Of a DNA stretch of 64,000 nucleotides, positions 51,924-61,505 are shown piece after piece. The translations under genes were made by a program, and so were the position numbers. Every line of letters begins with the position of its first letter. The first letter of the stretch is position 1. The DNA lies in assembly GCF_014190805.1 (NCBI RefSeq), contig NZ_JACHVQ010000001.1, positions 2,702,216 to 2,766,215 on the forward strand, in the 5' to 3' direction. The notes under the pieces are model-generated. The model saw nothing but the letters and a program-made list of their open reading frames with translations, was not told the origin of the DNA and did not search any database. The DNA comes from Flexivirga oryzae. GTDB lineage: Bacteria > Actinomycetota > Actinomycetes > Actinomycetales > Dermatophilaceae.

Positions 51924-53972
51924 TCAGCCCCGCCCGTCGGTGGTTGCGGTGGACACGTCCACCTCGTGCGTCGTCGGCGCGCCGGGCCAGTGGCTGTCCT
52001 CGGGCACGATCTCGGTGGGCAAGCGGTACCGCAGCCGCACGGTGGTCGAGTTCGTCGCCGGTACCAGCCAGGCCCGGGTCGCCGCCTGCACCGAGTCCCC
52101 GATCACCGTGTCGCTGCCCGCAACCCGCGGTTTCGCGGAGACCCCGTCCACCGTGACGGACACGGTCGGCGGGCCGGTCGGGGTGTACACGGCGCGCTTG
52201 GAGTCGGCGTGGGTGGCATAGACGGTCACGTCCTGGTCGACCCGGGTCGCGCTCGCGCCCTGGACGACCAGCCACTCCTTGCCGTCCGGGGCGACCCCCA
52301 GGCCGGGCACGTAGACACCGCGATAAACCGGGAGCGTGCAGCTGACATCGGCGTTGCTCTGCGTCGACGTCTTCAGCGTGTCCTCGCAACCCGGGTAACC
52401 CCCGTCTCTCGCCTCGCCCGAGATGGTCGAGGTGAAGCTGCTGCCGCCGACGCGGCTCTCCACCCGGGCGTCGGAGGCGTCACCCGCCACCACGAGGGTC
52501 ACCGACGCCGCACCGTCGGCCATGACGAACGCCTTGGCCAGCGGGTAGCGGTGCCCCCCGGTCACCAGGGTCAGGTCCGTCCCCGGGTCCCGCCGGTCGC
52601 GGGCACTGCTGCCCGGCCACACGGCCGGCCCGCCGAAGCCGAGCTTCGGGTCCCACGACACCTGGACCAGGCTCGCACCGTCCGGGGCGCGGACCTCGCC
52701 GCCGCCGGCATCGGGGTCCCCGATCGTGGTCCCGGTGCCGACGGTGATCGGCAGTGCGCCGAACGCCACCGGCAGGTAGCCGTGCTGCTCGGTCAGCTGG
52801 CCGGAGGACGCCGTCAGACCCTCGATGCGATCGCCGACCCGGGTCCCGTGCCCGCCCTGCGGGCTCCACCCGGTCCGGCTCACCTGCGACCTCGGATCGG
52901 GGACGGCCGGGAAGTCCATGCCGGTGGTCACCCGCATGGTGGTCCTGGCGGGAGCGCGCGTGTCGGCACCGGGGTCGCGCTCCGCGGACACCACGACGCC
53001 GACACGCACGGCGGCCGCGACACCGGTGCGGATCGGGACGACGTAGTCGCGGGTCGGGTCGGGATCGTCGTCGTCCAGGCCGGCGGTGCGTCGCGACGTG
53101 GTCGCGCGCTCGCCGTTGACGGTCACCGACACTCCCGGTGTGCCGACCGCCGTGTAGGACGCCGCGTGGTCGCCGTCCGTCCACCGGGCCGCCGGTCCGG
53201 CCACCTGCGCCCCGGCTGCGCTGACGACGGCCCATTCGTGGCCTTGGCTCGCCCAGCCGAGCCCGTCGAGGTATGGCGTCCGCGTCATACCGCGGAGCGC
53301 CGCACGGCACTCCCACACGAACGGCGAGGACGGGTCACGCGGCTGCTCCTGCGCCATCGCCGGCGCTCTGCCGGCCTGCACGGGTCGGTAGAGGGGCGCG
53401 AAGGCACCCATCTGCCGCTGACCAGTGGCCACGGAGATCGACTGGGTGCGCCCTTCGAACGTCAGGGTCAGCTGCAGCTGCGAGAGGTCGCCCGACAGTG
53501 CGACGAGCCGTTCGCCCTCGCTGTACGACCTCGCCGGCGCGACGCCGGCGGAAGCCACCAGCACCGAGGTCTGCTGCGAACGGACGACGAGCCTGCTCGC
53601 GTGCGAACCGGCGGTGAAGGCGTCCTCGCCCGTCGCCCGGAAGAGCGTCCAGTGCAGCTGCACCAACTGTCCGCCACTCGGCGCGTCGGCCGTGACCAGC
53701 TCACCGGCCGCGCGGTCCACCATGGATGCCTCGTGCCCTACCGCCGCACTCACGCTCAGGGTCGCACCGGGCACCGCGAAGTGATACGTCTGGTTGAAGG
53801 AGCCGTCCGACAGCGCGTAGTCGCCCTGGCGTGACTCCCCCACCGCCATCCGGTCCTTGTCCGCCTCGTGCCGCCCGAACAGCACCGCGCTGAGCGCGAC
53901 CGCGGCGACCAGCAGCAGCGCGACGGCGATCACCGAGCGGCGGCGCCACCAGCGCAGTTCGTGGGTGTTCAC
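51924..53972 (-). CDS. Array gene B: fused Q1 and P2 modules
   Basis: This 682-residue protein of unknown function joins two array modules. Residues 1-375 are a Q1 module: NTHELRWWRRRSVIAVALLL start, one helix, GGQLVQLHWTLF, FEGRTQSISVATG and YLDGLGWASQGHEWAVV. From about 376 a P2 module follows without its own membrane helix: GTRVGDRIEGLTASSGQLTE, APDGASLVQVSWD, DLTLVTGGHRYPLAKAFVM, a cysteine pair (GYPGCEDT ... DVSCTLPVY), and VPGLGVAPDGKEWLVVQGAS. Separate genes G and F carry the same two modules in unfused form. The GTG at 53972 matches other Q1 starts, but no stop separates it from array gene C upstream. Confidence 0.75.
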   Translation of the reverse strand: MNTHELRWWRRRSVIAVALLLVAAVALSAVLFGRHEADKDRMAVGESRQGDYALSDGSFNQTYHFAVPGATLSVSAAVGHEASMVDRAAGELVTADAPSGGQLVQLHWTLFRATGEDAFTAGSHASRLVVRSQQTSVLVASAGVAPARSYSEGERLVALSGDLSQLQLTLTFEGRTQSISVATGQRQMGAFAPLYRPVQAGRAPAMAQEQPRDPSSPFVWECRAALRGMTRTPYLDGLGWASQGHEWAVVSAAGAQVAGPAARWTDGDHAASYTAVGTPGVSVTVNGERATTSRRTAGLDDDDPDPTRDYVVPIRTGVAAAVRVGVVVSAERDPGADTRAPARTTMRVTTGMDFPAVPDPRSQVSRTGWSPQGGHGTRVGDRIEGLTASSGQLTEQHGYLPVAFGALPITVGTGTTIGDPDAGGGEVRAPDGASLVQVSWDPKLGFGGPAVWPGSSARDRRDPGTDLTLVTGGHRYPLAKAFVMADGAASVTLVVAGDASDARVESRVGGSSFTSTISGEARDGGYPGCEDTLKTSTQSNADVSCTLPVYRGVYVPGLGVAPDGKEWLVVQGASATRVDQDVTVYATHADSKRAVYTPTGPPTVSVTVDGVSAKPRVAGSDTVIGDSVQAATRAWLVPATNSTTVRLRYRLPTEIVPEDSHWPGAPTTHEVDVSTATTDGRG

Positions 53973-56089
53973 ATCACGGTGGACGTTGTGTCCCGGACTA
54001 CCGTTCCGCCCGGACCGCCGTTTCGCACCCGGATACGTGGTTGTGGTGGACACGTCGACCAGGTATGTCGCCGGCGTGCCCGCAGGGTTGCTGTGCGCGG
54101 GCACGAGCGTCGTCGGCAGCCGGTAGCGCAGCCGCACGGTGGTCGAGTCCGTCGCCGGGACCAGCCAGGCACGCGTCGCCACCCGCACTCCGTCGCCGAG
54201 CACCCTGTCGCGGCCCGCGACCCGTGGTTTCGCGGAAACCCCGTCGACCGTGACGGACACGGTCGGCGGCCCGGTCGGGGCGTAGTCGACGTCGGCCTTG
54301 TCGTGGGCGTCGTACACGCTCACGTACCCGTCCTCCCGGGTCGTGTTCGCACCCTGGACGACCAGCCACTCCTTGCCGGCCGGTGCGATGCCCAGACCCG
54401 GGACGTAGACACCCCGGTAGACCGGCAGCGTGCAGGTGACCCAGGAGTGCGTCGTCCGCCATGTCTTCGAGGACCTGTCCTCGCAACCCGGGTAGGAGCT
54501 GCTCACCGTGCGGGTGGGTGTCGACCCGGCGACGGAGCCGAACGTGCGACCGCCGAAGCTGCTCTCCAGCCGGGCGTCGGAGGCGTCACCCGCCACGACG
54601 AGGGTGACCGACGCTGCGCCGTCGGCCATGGCGAACGCCTTGGCCAGCGGGTAGCGGTGCCCCCGGTCACCAGGGTCAGGTCGGTCCCCGGGTCCCGCCG
54701 GTCGCGGGGACTGCTGCCCGGCCACACGGCAGGCCCGTCGTAGACGGGGTTCGGGTCCCATGACACCTGGACCAGGCTCGCACCGTCCGGGGCGTGCACC
54801 TCGCCGCCGCTGGCATCGGGGTCCCCGATGGTGGACCCGGTGCCGATCGTGATCGGCAGCTCGCCGAACGCCACCGGCAGGTAGCCGCGCTGCTCGGTCA
54901 GCTGGCCGGAGAACGCCGTCACACCCTCGATGCGGTCGCCGACCCGGGTCCCGTTGCTGCCCTGCGCGCTCGACCCGGTCCGGCTCACCCGGGGCGTCGG
55001 GTCGACGGCCGGCGGAAGGCTCAGGGTCTTGCTGACCCGGACGGTGGTCGTGGCCGGGGCCCGGCGGTCCGCGCCCTTGCCCCGTTTGACCGGCACCACG
55101 GCCCTGACGTCGACGGTCGCCGCGGCGCCGGTGCGGATCGAGAAGACGTAGTCGCGTGTCGTGCCGGTTCCGTCCTGGTGGGTCCGCACCGCCCTGGTGG
55201 ACTTCACCGCGTGATCGCCGTCGATCGTCACCGCAACCTTCGGTGTCCCGTCCAGCTCGTACTCCGCGACCCGTCCGTCGGCACGCCGCACGGCCGGTGT
55301 GTCGGCCACGTGGACGCCCGCGCCGGTGACCACGACCCACTCGCGACCCGCGGGGGCCCAGCCCAGCCCGTCGACGTACGGCGCCCGGGTCATCAGGCGG
55401 GCCTCGGCGGTGCAGAACCACCAGTACCCGGACCTCTCGTCGGCCGGCTGATCCTGCGTCTGAGACACCTGCGCGCTCGCCGGCCGCGGCCGGTAGAGCG
55501 AGGCGAAGGCGCCCAGCCGGCGCTCACCACTGACCAACGAGACCGACTGGGTCCGTCCCTCGAACGTCACGGTCAACTGCACGTCCGCGGCGTCGCCAGG
55601 CACCGCGACCAGTGCCTGGTTGCGGTCGTCGTCACCGGCCGTGGACGAGCCCTGCGCGGGTGCCTTGACCGCCCGGTCGACGACGACCGAGGTCGTCTTC
55701 GACCGCACGGCAAGGCGACTCGCGTGGTCACCTGTGTCGGGTGCACCGTCGGACGACGACCGGGTGGCCGACCACGTGACGTGAACCAGTTGCCCGTCAC
55801 GCGGAGCCTTCGCCTCGACCGAGCCACCGGTTTCGTCGCTCGACGCCCGCTGCCCCACCGCCACGCTGACCGACAGGACGCTGCCGGGCAGCTGGAAGCT
55901 GAGGTCGTGCTCGTAGGTCGCGTCCGACAGCGAGTAGTCGCCCTGCAGCGAATCGCCCACCGCCATCCGGCCCCTGTCGTCCTCGTGCCGCCCGAGCAGC
56001 AGCGCGCTCAGCGCGACCGCGACGACCAGCAGCAGCGCGACCGCGATCACCGAGCGGCGGCGCCACCAGCGCAGTTCGTGGGTGTTCAC
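53973..56089 (-). pseudogene. Array gene C: fused Q1 and P2 modules with a frameshift and no own stop
   Basis: From the GTG at 56089 a Q1 module (NTHELRWWRRRSVIAVALLL) runs into a P2 module as in gene B (VSRTGSSAQGSNGTRVGDRI). At 54660-54664 a run of five C (five G in the coding sense) stands where gene B has six, shifting the frame right after DLTLVTGG. One base restores HRYPLAKAFAMADGAASVT and the rest of P2, including GYPGCEDRS-like SYPGCEDRSSK ... VTCTLPVY. The P2 end then reads TYPGAKRRSGRN where its paralogues have TYPGV-stop, and stays open into gene B. It is a decaying or phase-variable gene, or a sequencing error in a homopolymer. Confidence 0.7.
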
Positions 56090-56138
56090 AACACCATGGA
56101 CGTCGTGTCGCGGCCCACCGTTCCGCCATCCGACGCCG

Positions 56139-57158
56139 TCAGACGCCCGGGTAGGTGACGACCGTGGACACGTCGACCCGGTAGGTCGCGGGTGCGCTCT
56201 TCCACTCGCTGGCCCGCCGATCGAGCGTGGTCGGCAGCTGGTAGTCCAGCCGGACCCGCGCATCCTTGGTGGCCGGGACGAGCCAGGCGCGCGCGGCGAG
56301 GCGGACCGCGTCGCCGATGACCTGGTCCGGACCTGCGACACGCGCCGGTTTCGCCATACCCGCCACCGAGAGGGTGGCACTCGGCCGACCGGACGGCACG
56401 TAGCGGGCCCCCTCGTGGAGGTTCTTCGGGTAGATCGAGACGTCGCGTTCGGACCGGGTGACGGTGGCACCGTGCACGATCAGCCACTCCTTCCCCGCCG
56501 GCGCCGCACCCAGACCTGCGACGTAGATGCTGCGGGTCACGTAGAAGTCGCAGTGCACCCAGGAGAACCGCTTGTCCGAGTCGTCCCGGCACGGGAACTC
56601 CTCGGAACTCTTCACGGTGCGCGGCGACGGCCCGCCATGCACGGACCGGACGGTGCGCCCGGCGAAGCGTGCCTCCACGTAGGAGTCGGTGCCGTCACCT
56701 TTCACCACGAACAGCACCGACCCGCCGTCGTCAGCGAACCCCACCGAGGTCGCGATCGGGTAGCGCCGACCGCCGGACACCAGGGTCAGGTCGGTGCCGG
56801 GATCGCGGCGCTGGAGAGCGGTCGCGGCCGGCCACACCGACGGCGGTGTGTAGAACTGGTCGCCACTCCACGACACCTCGACGAGCGCCGCCCCGTGCGG
56901 TGCGGTGATCTTGTGGCCGTAGCCACCGACCTCCGGACCGATGCCGATCGTCAGGTCCAGTGGACCGAACGGGGTCTGCACCGTGGCCCGATTGTCGGCC
57001 AACTGGTCGGCGAACACCGTGGGGTGGTCGAAGCGGTCACCGACGTGGACGCCGGCCCGCTCGTGCACCCACCAGCCGATCGTCGCGGCGGCCAGCACCA
57101 CGATCAGCGCCAGGACCAGCCACCTGCCGCGGTGCCGGGTTGGGGTTGCGGAGTTCAT
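56139..57158 (-). CDS. Array gene D: single-helix membrane protein, P1 module
   Basis: The 339-residue protein of unknown function has a basic N-terminus, one helix (WLVLALIVVLAAATIGWWV) and the outer P module: GVHVGDRFDHPTVFADQLAD, APHGAALVEVSWSGD, DLTLVSGGRRYPIATSVGF, VEARFAGRTVRSV, a cysteine pair (FPCRDDSD ... VHCDFYV), and VAGLGAAPAGKEWLIVHGAT. It ends in a VDVSTVVTYPGV strand. Its closest relative is array gene H. The ATG overlaps the stop of gene E (ATGA). The paired cysteines fit an oxidising outer location. Confidence 0.78.
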   Translation of the reverse strand: MNSATPTRHRGRWLVLALIVVLAAATIGWWVHERAGVHVGDRFDHPTVFADQLADNRATVQTPFGPLDLTIGIGPEVGGYGHKITAPHGAALVEVSWSGDQFYTPPSVWPAATALQRRDPGTDLTLVSGGRRYPIATSVGFADDGGSVLFVVKGDGTDSYVEARFAGRTVRSVHGGPSPRTVKSSEEFPCRDDSDKRFSWVHCDFYVTRSIYVAGLGAAPAGKEWLIVHGATVTRSERDVSIYPKNLHEGARYVPSGRPSATLSVAGMAKPARVAGPDQVIGDAVRLAARAWLVPATKDARVRLDYQLPTTLDRRASEWKSAPATYRVDVSTVVTYPGV

Positions 57159-58264
57159 CGGGCACCTCCGACCGTCGGGTCGACCGCGGGCGGATAGGCG
57201 CTGCTCGTGCTCAGAACCATGGTGGCGGTCTTCGGGGCGTGGGCGTCGCCGCCGGTGCGCCTGGTGGTCGCCCGGACGACCGTGTCGACGGTGAACCCGG
57301 CGCCACGGACGACGGAGAACACGTAGTCGCGGGAGACGTACCTGCGGTTGCTGACCGTACGCACCTGCTCCGCGCCGAGCGTCTTGCGTGGAGCATGACC
57401 GTTCACGGTGGTCACCGCCCTCGGAGTCCCACTGGTGGAGTACTCGGCGTAGCCCTTGCCTGCGCTCCAGGTCACCGGGTCGTGCGTGTCGATGTCGTAA
57501 CCGGCTCCCAGGACCACGACCCATTCCCGGCCCGCGGGCGCCCAGCCCAGGCCCGAGACGTAGGGCGTCCGCAGGACGGTGCCACGGTCGGCGCGCCCGG
57601 ACCAGCTGAACGGTGAGTCCGGGTCCTTCGGCTGGTGCTGGTCGATCGGCAACGCGCTGAGCGAGCCGCTCCCCGCCGGCGGGTACAACGACGCGAAGGA
57701 GCCCATCGTGCGTCGGCCGCCGATCAGTCGCACGGTCTGCGTGCGACCGGCGAACTCGGCGACCAGTTCCACGTCGGACGGCCGGCCCGGGAGTGCGACG
57801 ACCTTCTCCGGCCCACCGTCGTCGTCCGAGGACGCCGGTTTCGGCCGCAGGTCCGCGTCGACGACGACGGTTCTGCCGGCTGACCTGATCGACAACCGGG
57901 TGGGCTGCTTGCCCTGGGTTCGCCTCGGAGCGCCCGTCGAGGTCCAGGACAGGTCGACCAGCAGACCGCCCTTCGGCGCGCGGATCGTGCCGTCCGAGCC
58001 GTCGTCGGAGTCCTCCTGCTGACCGCGCTGCCCGATCTCGACGCGCACGTCGATCTGCGCGTTCGGCACGACGAGGTCGGCGCTGGTGTCGACCTCGCCG
58101 TCCGAGATGGAGTAGCCCCCGCTGCGGGTCGCCCCGGCAGCGAGGCGGTCCTTGTTCGAATGGCGTATGACGAGGCCGGTCACCACCGCCGCGAGCGCCA
58201 CGGTGAGGACGACGGCGACGATCCACCGGCGACGGTGTCCACCGGATGCTGCTAGGTCGGGCAT
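57155..58264 (-). CDS. Array gene E: single-helix membrane protein, Q2 module
   Basis: The 369-residue protein of unknown function starts PDLAASGGHRRRW, has one helix (IVAVVLTVALAAVVTGLVI) and then KDRLAAGATRSGGYSISDG, nearly identical to gene I. The outer part shows IRAPKGGLLVDLSWTS, VELVAEFAGRTQTVRL, FASLYPPAGSG, and YVSGLGWAPAGREWVVVLGA. The C-terminal end is MVLSTSSAYPPAVDPTVGG. The ATG at 58264 has AGGGG upstream; a GTG three codons earlier overlaps the stop of gene F. No cysteines are visible. Confidence 0.77.
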   Translation of the reverse strand: MPDLAASGGHRRRWIVAVVLTVALAAVVTGLVIRHSNKDRLAAGATRSGGYSISDGEVDTSADLVVPNAQIDVRVEIGQRGQQEDSDDGSDGTIRAPKGGLLVDLSWTSTGAPRRTQGKQPTRLSIRSAGRTVVVDADLRPKPASSDDDGGPEKVVALPGRPSDVELVAEFAGRTQTVRLIGGRRTMGSFASLYPPAGSGSLSALPIDQHQPKDPDSPFSWSGRADRGTVLRTPYVSGLGWAPAGREWVVVLGAGYDIDTHDPVTWSAGKGYAEYSTSGTPRAVTTVNGHAPRKTLGAEQVRTVSNRRYVSRDYVFSVVRGAGFTVDTVVRATTRRTGGDAHAPKTATMVLSTSSAYPPAVDPTVGGAR

Positions 58265-58269
58265 CACGC

Positions 58270-59313
58270 TCACACCCCTGGGTACGTCGTGGTCGTGGAC
58301 ACGTCGACCAGGTGTGTCGACGGGGCGCCGTGCCAGTAACTGTGTGCCGGCACGATCCTGGTGGGCAACCGGTAACGCAGCCGCACAGTGGCCGACTTCT
58401 GCGCCGGGACCAGCCAGGCCCGGGTCGCCACCCGCACCGAATCCCCGATCACCGTGTCCGAACCCGCGACACGCGGTTTCGCGGACACACCGTCGACCGT
58501 GACGGTGACGGCCGGCGGGCCGCTCGGGGCGTATTCGGCGCGCTTCGAGTCGTCGTGGGCGTCCCGCACGCGGACGTTCTGGTCGTACCGCGTCGCGCTC
58601 GCGCCCTGGACGACCAGCCATTCCTTGCCTGCGGGTGCCACGCCCAGGCCTGCCACGTAGACGCCCCGGTGGACCGGCAGCGTGCAGTCGACCCAGGAGT
58701 ACGTCCTCTTCGAGGTGTCCTGGCACCCTGCGTAACCCTGGCTGCGCACCGTCCGGGGCGTGTTCGGGCCGGGGGCCGAGGTGAACGTGCGGCCGCCGAA
58801 CCTGCTCTCCACCCGGGCGTCCGATCCGTCACCGGCGACGACGATGATCGCCGATGACCCGCCGTCCGACATCACCACCGCATCGGCGAGCAGGTAGCGG
58901 TGACCCCCGGTGACCAGGGTCAGTGTCGTCCCCGGGTCGCGCCGGTCGCGCGGAGTGCTCGTCGGCCATACAGGAGGCCCGTCGTAGATGAGCCCCGGTG
59001 ACCAGGTCACCCTGACCAGGCTGGCGCCGTCCGGCGCGCGCACCCGGTCGTCACGGCTGCCGATCTCGCGCCCGGTGCCGATGGTGACGGGCAACGACCC
59101 GAACGCCGTCTGCACCTCGGCCCGGTGTTCGGTCAACTGGTCGACGAAGACCATGACACCGTCGAGGTGCTCCCCCGCCGCGAGGTGATGCCGTTCGTGC
59201 GAGGACCGGGCGATACCGCCCACGACCAGGGCGACCGCCACGACCGCCGCGGCCGCTGCCGCGAACCACCGCCCGCGGTGCCGGCGGAACGCACCGGCCT
59301 GCTGCCCGCTCAT
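58270..59313 (-). CDS. Array gene F: single-helix membrane protein, P2 module
   Basis: The 347-residue protein of unknown function has a basic N-terminus, a helix at about 17-34 (FAAAAAAVVAVALVVGGI), then VFVDQLTEHRAEVQTAFGSL, APDGASLVRVTWSPG, LTLVTGGHRYLLADAVVM, VESRFGGRTFTSA, a cysteine pair (GYAGCQDT ... VDCTLPVH), and VAGLGVAPAGKEWLVVQGAS. It ends VDVSTTTTYPGV-stop. The same module is fused behind Q1 in genes B and C, where this membrane helix has been lost. The ATG overlaps the stop of gene G (ATGA). Confidence 0.78.
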   Translation of the reverse strand: MSGQQAGAFRRHRGRWFAAAAAAVVAVALVVGGIARSSHERHHLAAGEHLDGVMVFVDQLTEHRAEVQTAFGSLPVTIGTGREIGSRDDRVRAPDGASLVRVTWSPGLIYDGPPVWPTSTPRDRRDPGTTLTLVTGGHRYLLADAVVMSDGGSSAIIVVAGDGSDARVESRFGGRTFTSAPGPNTPRTVRSQGYAGCQDTSKRTYSWVDCTLPVHRGVYVAGLGVAPAGKEWLVVQGASATRYDQNVRVRDAHDDSKRAEYAPSGPPAVTVTVDGVSAKPRVAGSDTVIGDSVRVATRAWLVPAQKSATVRLRYRLPTRIVPAHSYWHGAPSTHLVDVSTTTTYPGV

Positions 59314-60428
59314 CGGCTCACCCGCGGCGCAGGGTCGACCACTGCCGGCGCGCTCAGGGTCTTGCCGACCCGGACGGTGGTCCTGGCCGGGGCGTGCCGG
59401 TCCTCGCCCTTCCCGCGTTTCGCGGGCACCACGGCCTCGACCTCGACCGTCGCCGCGTCACCGGTGTGGATCGAGAAGACGTAGTCGCGTGCCGTGAGGA
59501 GTCTGTCCTTGGTCGGTTGTGCGGCGCTCACGGACGTCTCCGGGTGCTCGCCGTTGACGGTCACCGTCACCTGCGGCTTCCCGTCCCGCTCGTAGCCCGC
59601 CAGCCGGCCACCCTCGATCCACTCCGCCGGACGGTCGGACGCCCGGACCCCCGCCCCGCTGACCACCACCCACTCGTGTCCGGCCGGGGCCCAGCCCAGG
59701 GCGTCGACGTAGGGCGTACGCGTCAGACCGTTGACCTCCGCGTGACAGAACCACCGGTACGGGGACTGCCCGTCGGTCGGCTGGTCCCGGGTGAGGGACA
59801 CCTGCGCCCCCGCCGCCCGCGGTCGGTAGAGGGACGCGAAGGCGCCCAGCCGCCGCTCGCCGCTGGCGAGGGAGATCGACTGGGTGCGCCCCTGGAACGT
59901 CACGGTCACCTGCAGGTCCGCGAGTTCGCCGGGGACCGCGACCAGCGCCTCGTGGCGGTCGTCGTCGCCGGAGCCGGCCGAGCCCACCACGGGCGCCGTG
60001 ATCGCCCGGTCCAGCACGACCGAGGTCGTCCTCGACCGCACCGCAAGGCTGCTGGTGTGGTCGCCCGTGTGAGGGGCGCCGCCGAGCCACGGCCCGGAAA
60101 CCGACCATTCGAGGTGCACCAGCTGCCCGCCGTGCGGTGCCTTGACCCGCGTGACGTCATACGTCTTGTCGTCGACCAGCGCTGCCCGCTGCCCCACCTC
60201 TGCGTTGATCATCACGCTGGCACCGGGCACCACGAGCTGGAAGGTCCGGTAGAGCGAGGTGTCGGACACCGCGTAGTCGCCCGGCCGGGAGGTCCCCGCC
60301 GCCATCCGGCCCTTGTCCCCCTGGTGCCGCACGAACAGCACCGTGCTCAGCGCGACCGCGACGACGAGGAGCAACGCCACCCAGAGTGCGGGGCGGCGGC
60401 GCCACCAGCGCAGTTCGTGGGTGTTCAC
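59310..60428 (-). CDS. Array gene G: single-helix membrane protein, Q1 module
   Basis: The 372-residue protein of unknown function starts NTHELRWWRRRPALWVALLL, with one helix, and ends TLSAPAVVDPAPRVSR. Outer landmarks are VKAPHGGQLVHLEWSVSG, VTVTFQGRTQSISLASGERR, FASLYRPRAAG, a lone Cys in YRWFCHAEV, YVDALGWAPAGHEWVVVSGA and a VVPAKRGKGEDRHAPARTT strand. It is the unfused counterpart of the first halves of genes B and C. The GTG start matches theirs and lies 45 bp after gene H. Confidence 0.78.
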   Translation of the reverse strand: MNTHELRWWRRRPALWVALLLVVAVALSTVLFVRHQGDKGRMAAGTSRPGDYAVSDTSLYRTFQLVVPGASVMINAEVGQRAALVDDKTYDVTRVKAPHGGQLVHLEWSVSGPWLGGAPHTGDHTSSLAVRSRTTSVVLDRAITAPVVGSAGSGDDDRHEALVAVPGELADLQVTVTFQGRTQSISLASGERRLGAFASLYRPRAAGAQVSLTRDQPTDGQSPYRWFCHAEVNGLTRTPYVDALGWAPAGHEWVVVSGAGVRASDRPAEWIEGGRLAGYERDGKPQVTVTVNGEHPETSVSAAQPTKDRLLTARDYVFSIHTGDAATVEVEAVVPAKRGKGEDRHAPARTTVRVGKTLSAPAVVDPAPRVSR

Positions 60429-60473
60429 ATCACGATGGACGTGTCGTCACGGCATACCGTTCCGCCCTCGTCA

Positions 60474-61505
60474 TCAGCCCGCGACGCCCGGGTAGGTCGC
60501 GACCATGGAGACGTTGACCCGGTAGGTCGCGGGCGCGCTCTTCCAGTCGCTGTCCCGCCGATCGAGCGTGGTCGGCAGCTGATAGCTCAGCCGGATCCGC
60601 GCATCCCGGGTGGCGGGGATCAGCCAGGCCCGCGCGGCAAGGCGGACGGCGTCACCGGTGATCTGGTCCGAACCGGCGACCCGTGCCGGCTTCCCCAGAC
60701 CCGCCACGGAGAGCGTCGCGGTCGGCGGACCGGACGGCAGGTATCGCGCTTCCTTGCTGTGGTCGGCGGGTTGGAAGGTCGACACCTGGTGTCGCGAGCG
60801 GGTGACCGTGGCGCCGTCGACGACCAGCCACTCCTTGCCGGCGGGGGCCGCACCCAGACCTGCGACATAGATGCTGCGGGTCATGTCGAAGTCGCAGTGC
60901 ACCCAGGAGAACCGCAGGTGCGAGTCGTCCAGGCACGCGAGGTCCGCGGGAGGTTGGGCCGTGTCCCTCCGCTGCGGCCTGCCACGCACCGATCGGACCG
61001 TGCGCCCGGCGAAGCGCGCCTCCACGTGGGCATCGGTGCCGTCGCCCTGCACCACCACCAGCACCGAGCCGCCGTCGTCGGCGTACCCGACGGACCTGGC
61101 GATCGGGTAGCGCCTGCCGCCGGACACCAGAGTCAGGTCGGTGCCGGGGTCGCGGCGCCGTCGAGGTGTCGCGGTCGGCCACACGATCGGCGCCGGGTAG
61201 AGCGTTTCACCGTGCCAGGACACCTCGACGAGGGCCGCGCCGTGCGGTGCCGTGATCGTGTGGCCGCTGGCACCCGCTTCCGGGCCGATGCTGATCGTCA
61301 GGTCCAGCGGACCGAACGGGGCGTCCACCGTGGCGTCGTTGTCGGCCAATTCGCCGGTCATCACGGTGGGGTCGGCGAACCGGTCACCCACGCGAACACC
61401 GGAACTCTCATGCACCCACCAGGCGATCGCCGCGGCCGCCAGCACCACGACCAGTGCCGTGACCAGCCACCGCGTGCGGTGCGTGGTCGTCATGGAGCTG
61501 TTCAT
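60474..61505 (-). CDS. Array gene H: single-helix membrane protein, P1 module
   Basis: The 343-residue protein of unknown function has one helix (WLVTALVVVLAAAAIAWWV) and a P1 outer module close to gene D: GVRVGDRFADPTVMTGELAD, APHGAALVEVSWHGE, DLTLVSGGRRYPIARSVGY, VEARFAGRTVRSV, cysteine pair (LACLDDS ... VHCDFDM), VAGLGAAPAGKEWLVVDGAT, and the YQLPTTLDRRDSDWKSAPAT strand shared with D. It ends TYPGVAG. The ATG overlaps the stop of gene I (ATGA). Confidence 0.78.
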   Translation of the reverse strand: MNSSMTTTHRTRWLVTALVVVLAAAAIAWWVHESSGVRVGDRFADPTVMTGELADNDATVDAPFGPLDLTISIGPEAGASGHTITAPHGAALVEVSWHGETLYPAPIVWPTATPRRRRDPGTDLTLVSGGRRYPIARSVGYADDGGSVLVVVQGDGTDAHVEARFAGRTVRSVRGRPQRRDTAQPPADLACLDDSHLRFSWVHCDFDMTRSIYVAGLGAAPAGKEWLVVDGATVTRSRHQVSTFQPADHSKEARYLPSGPPTATLSVAGLGKPARVAGSDQITGDAVRLAARAWLIPATRDARIRLSYQLPTTLDRRDSDWKSAPATYRVNVSMVATYPGVAG

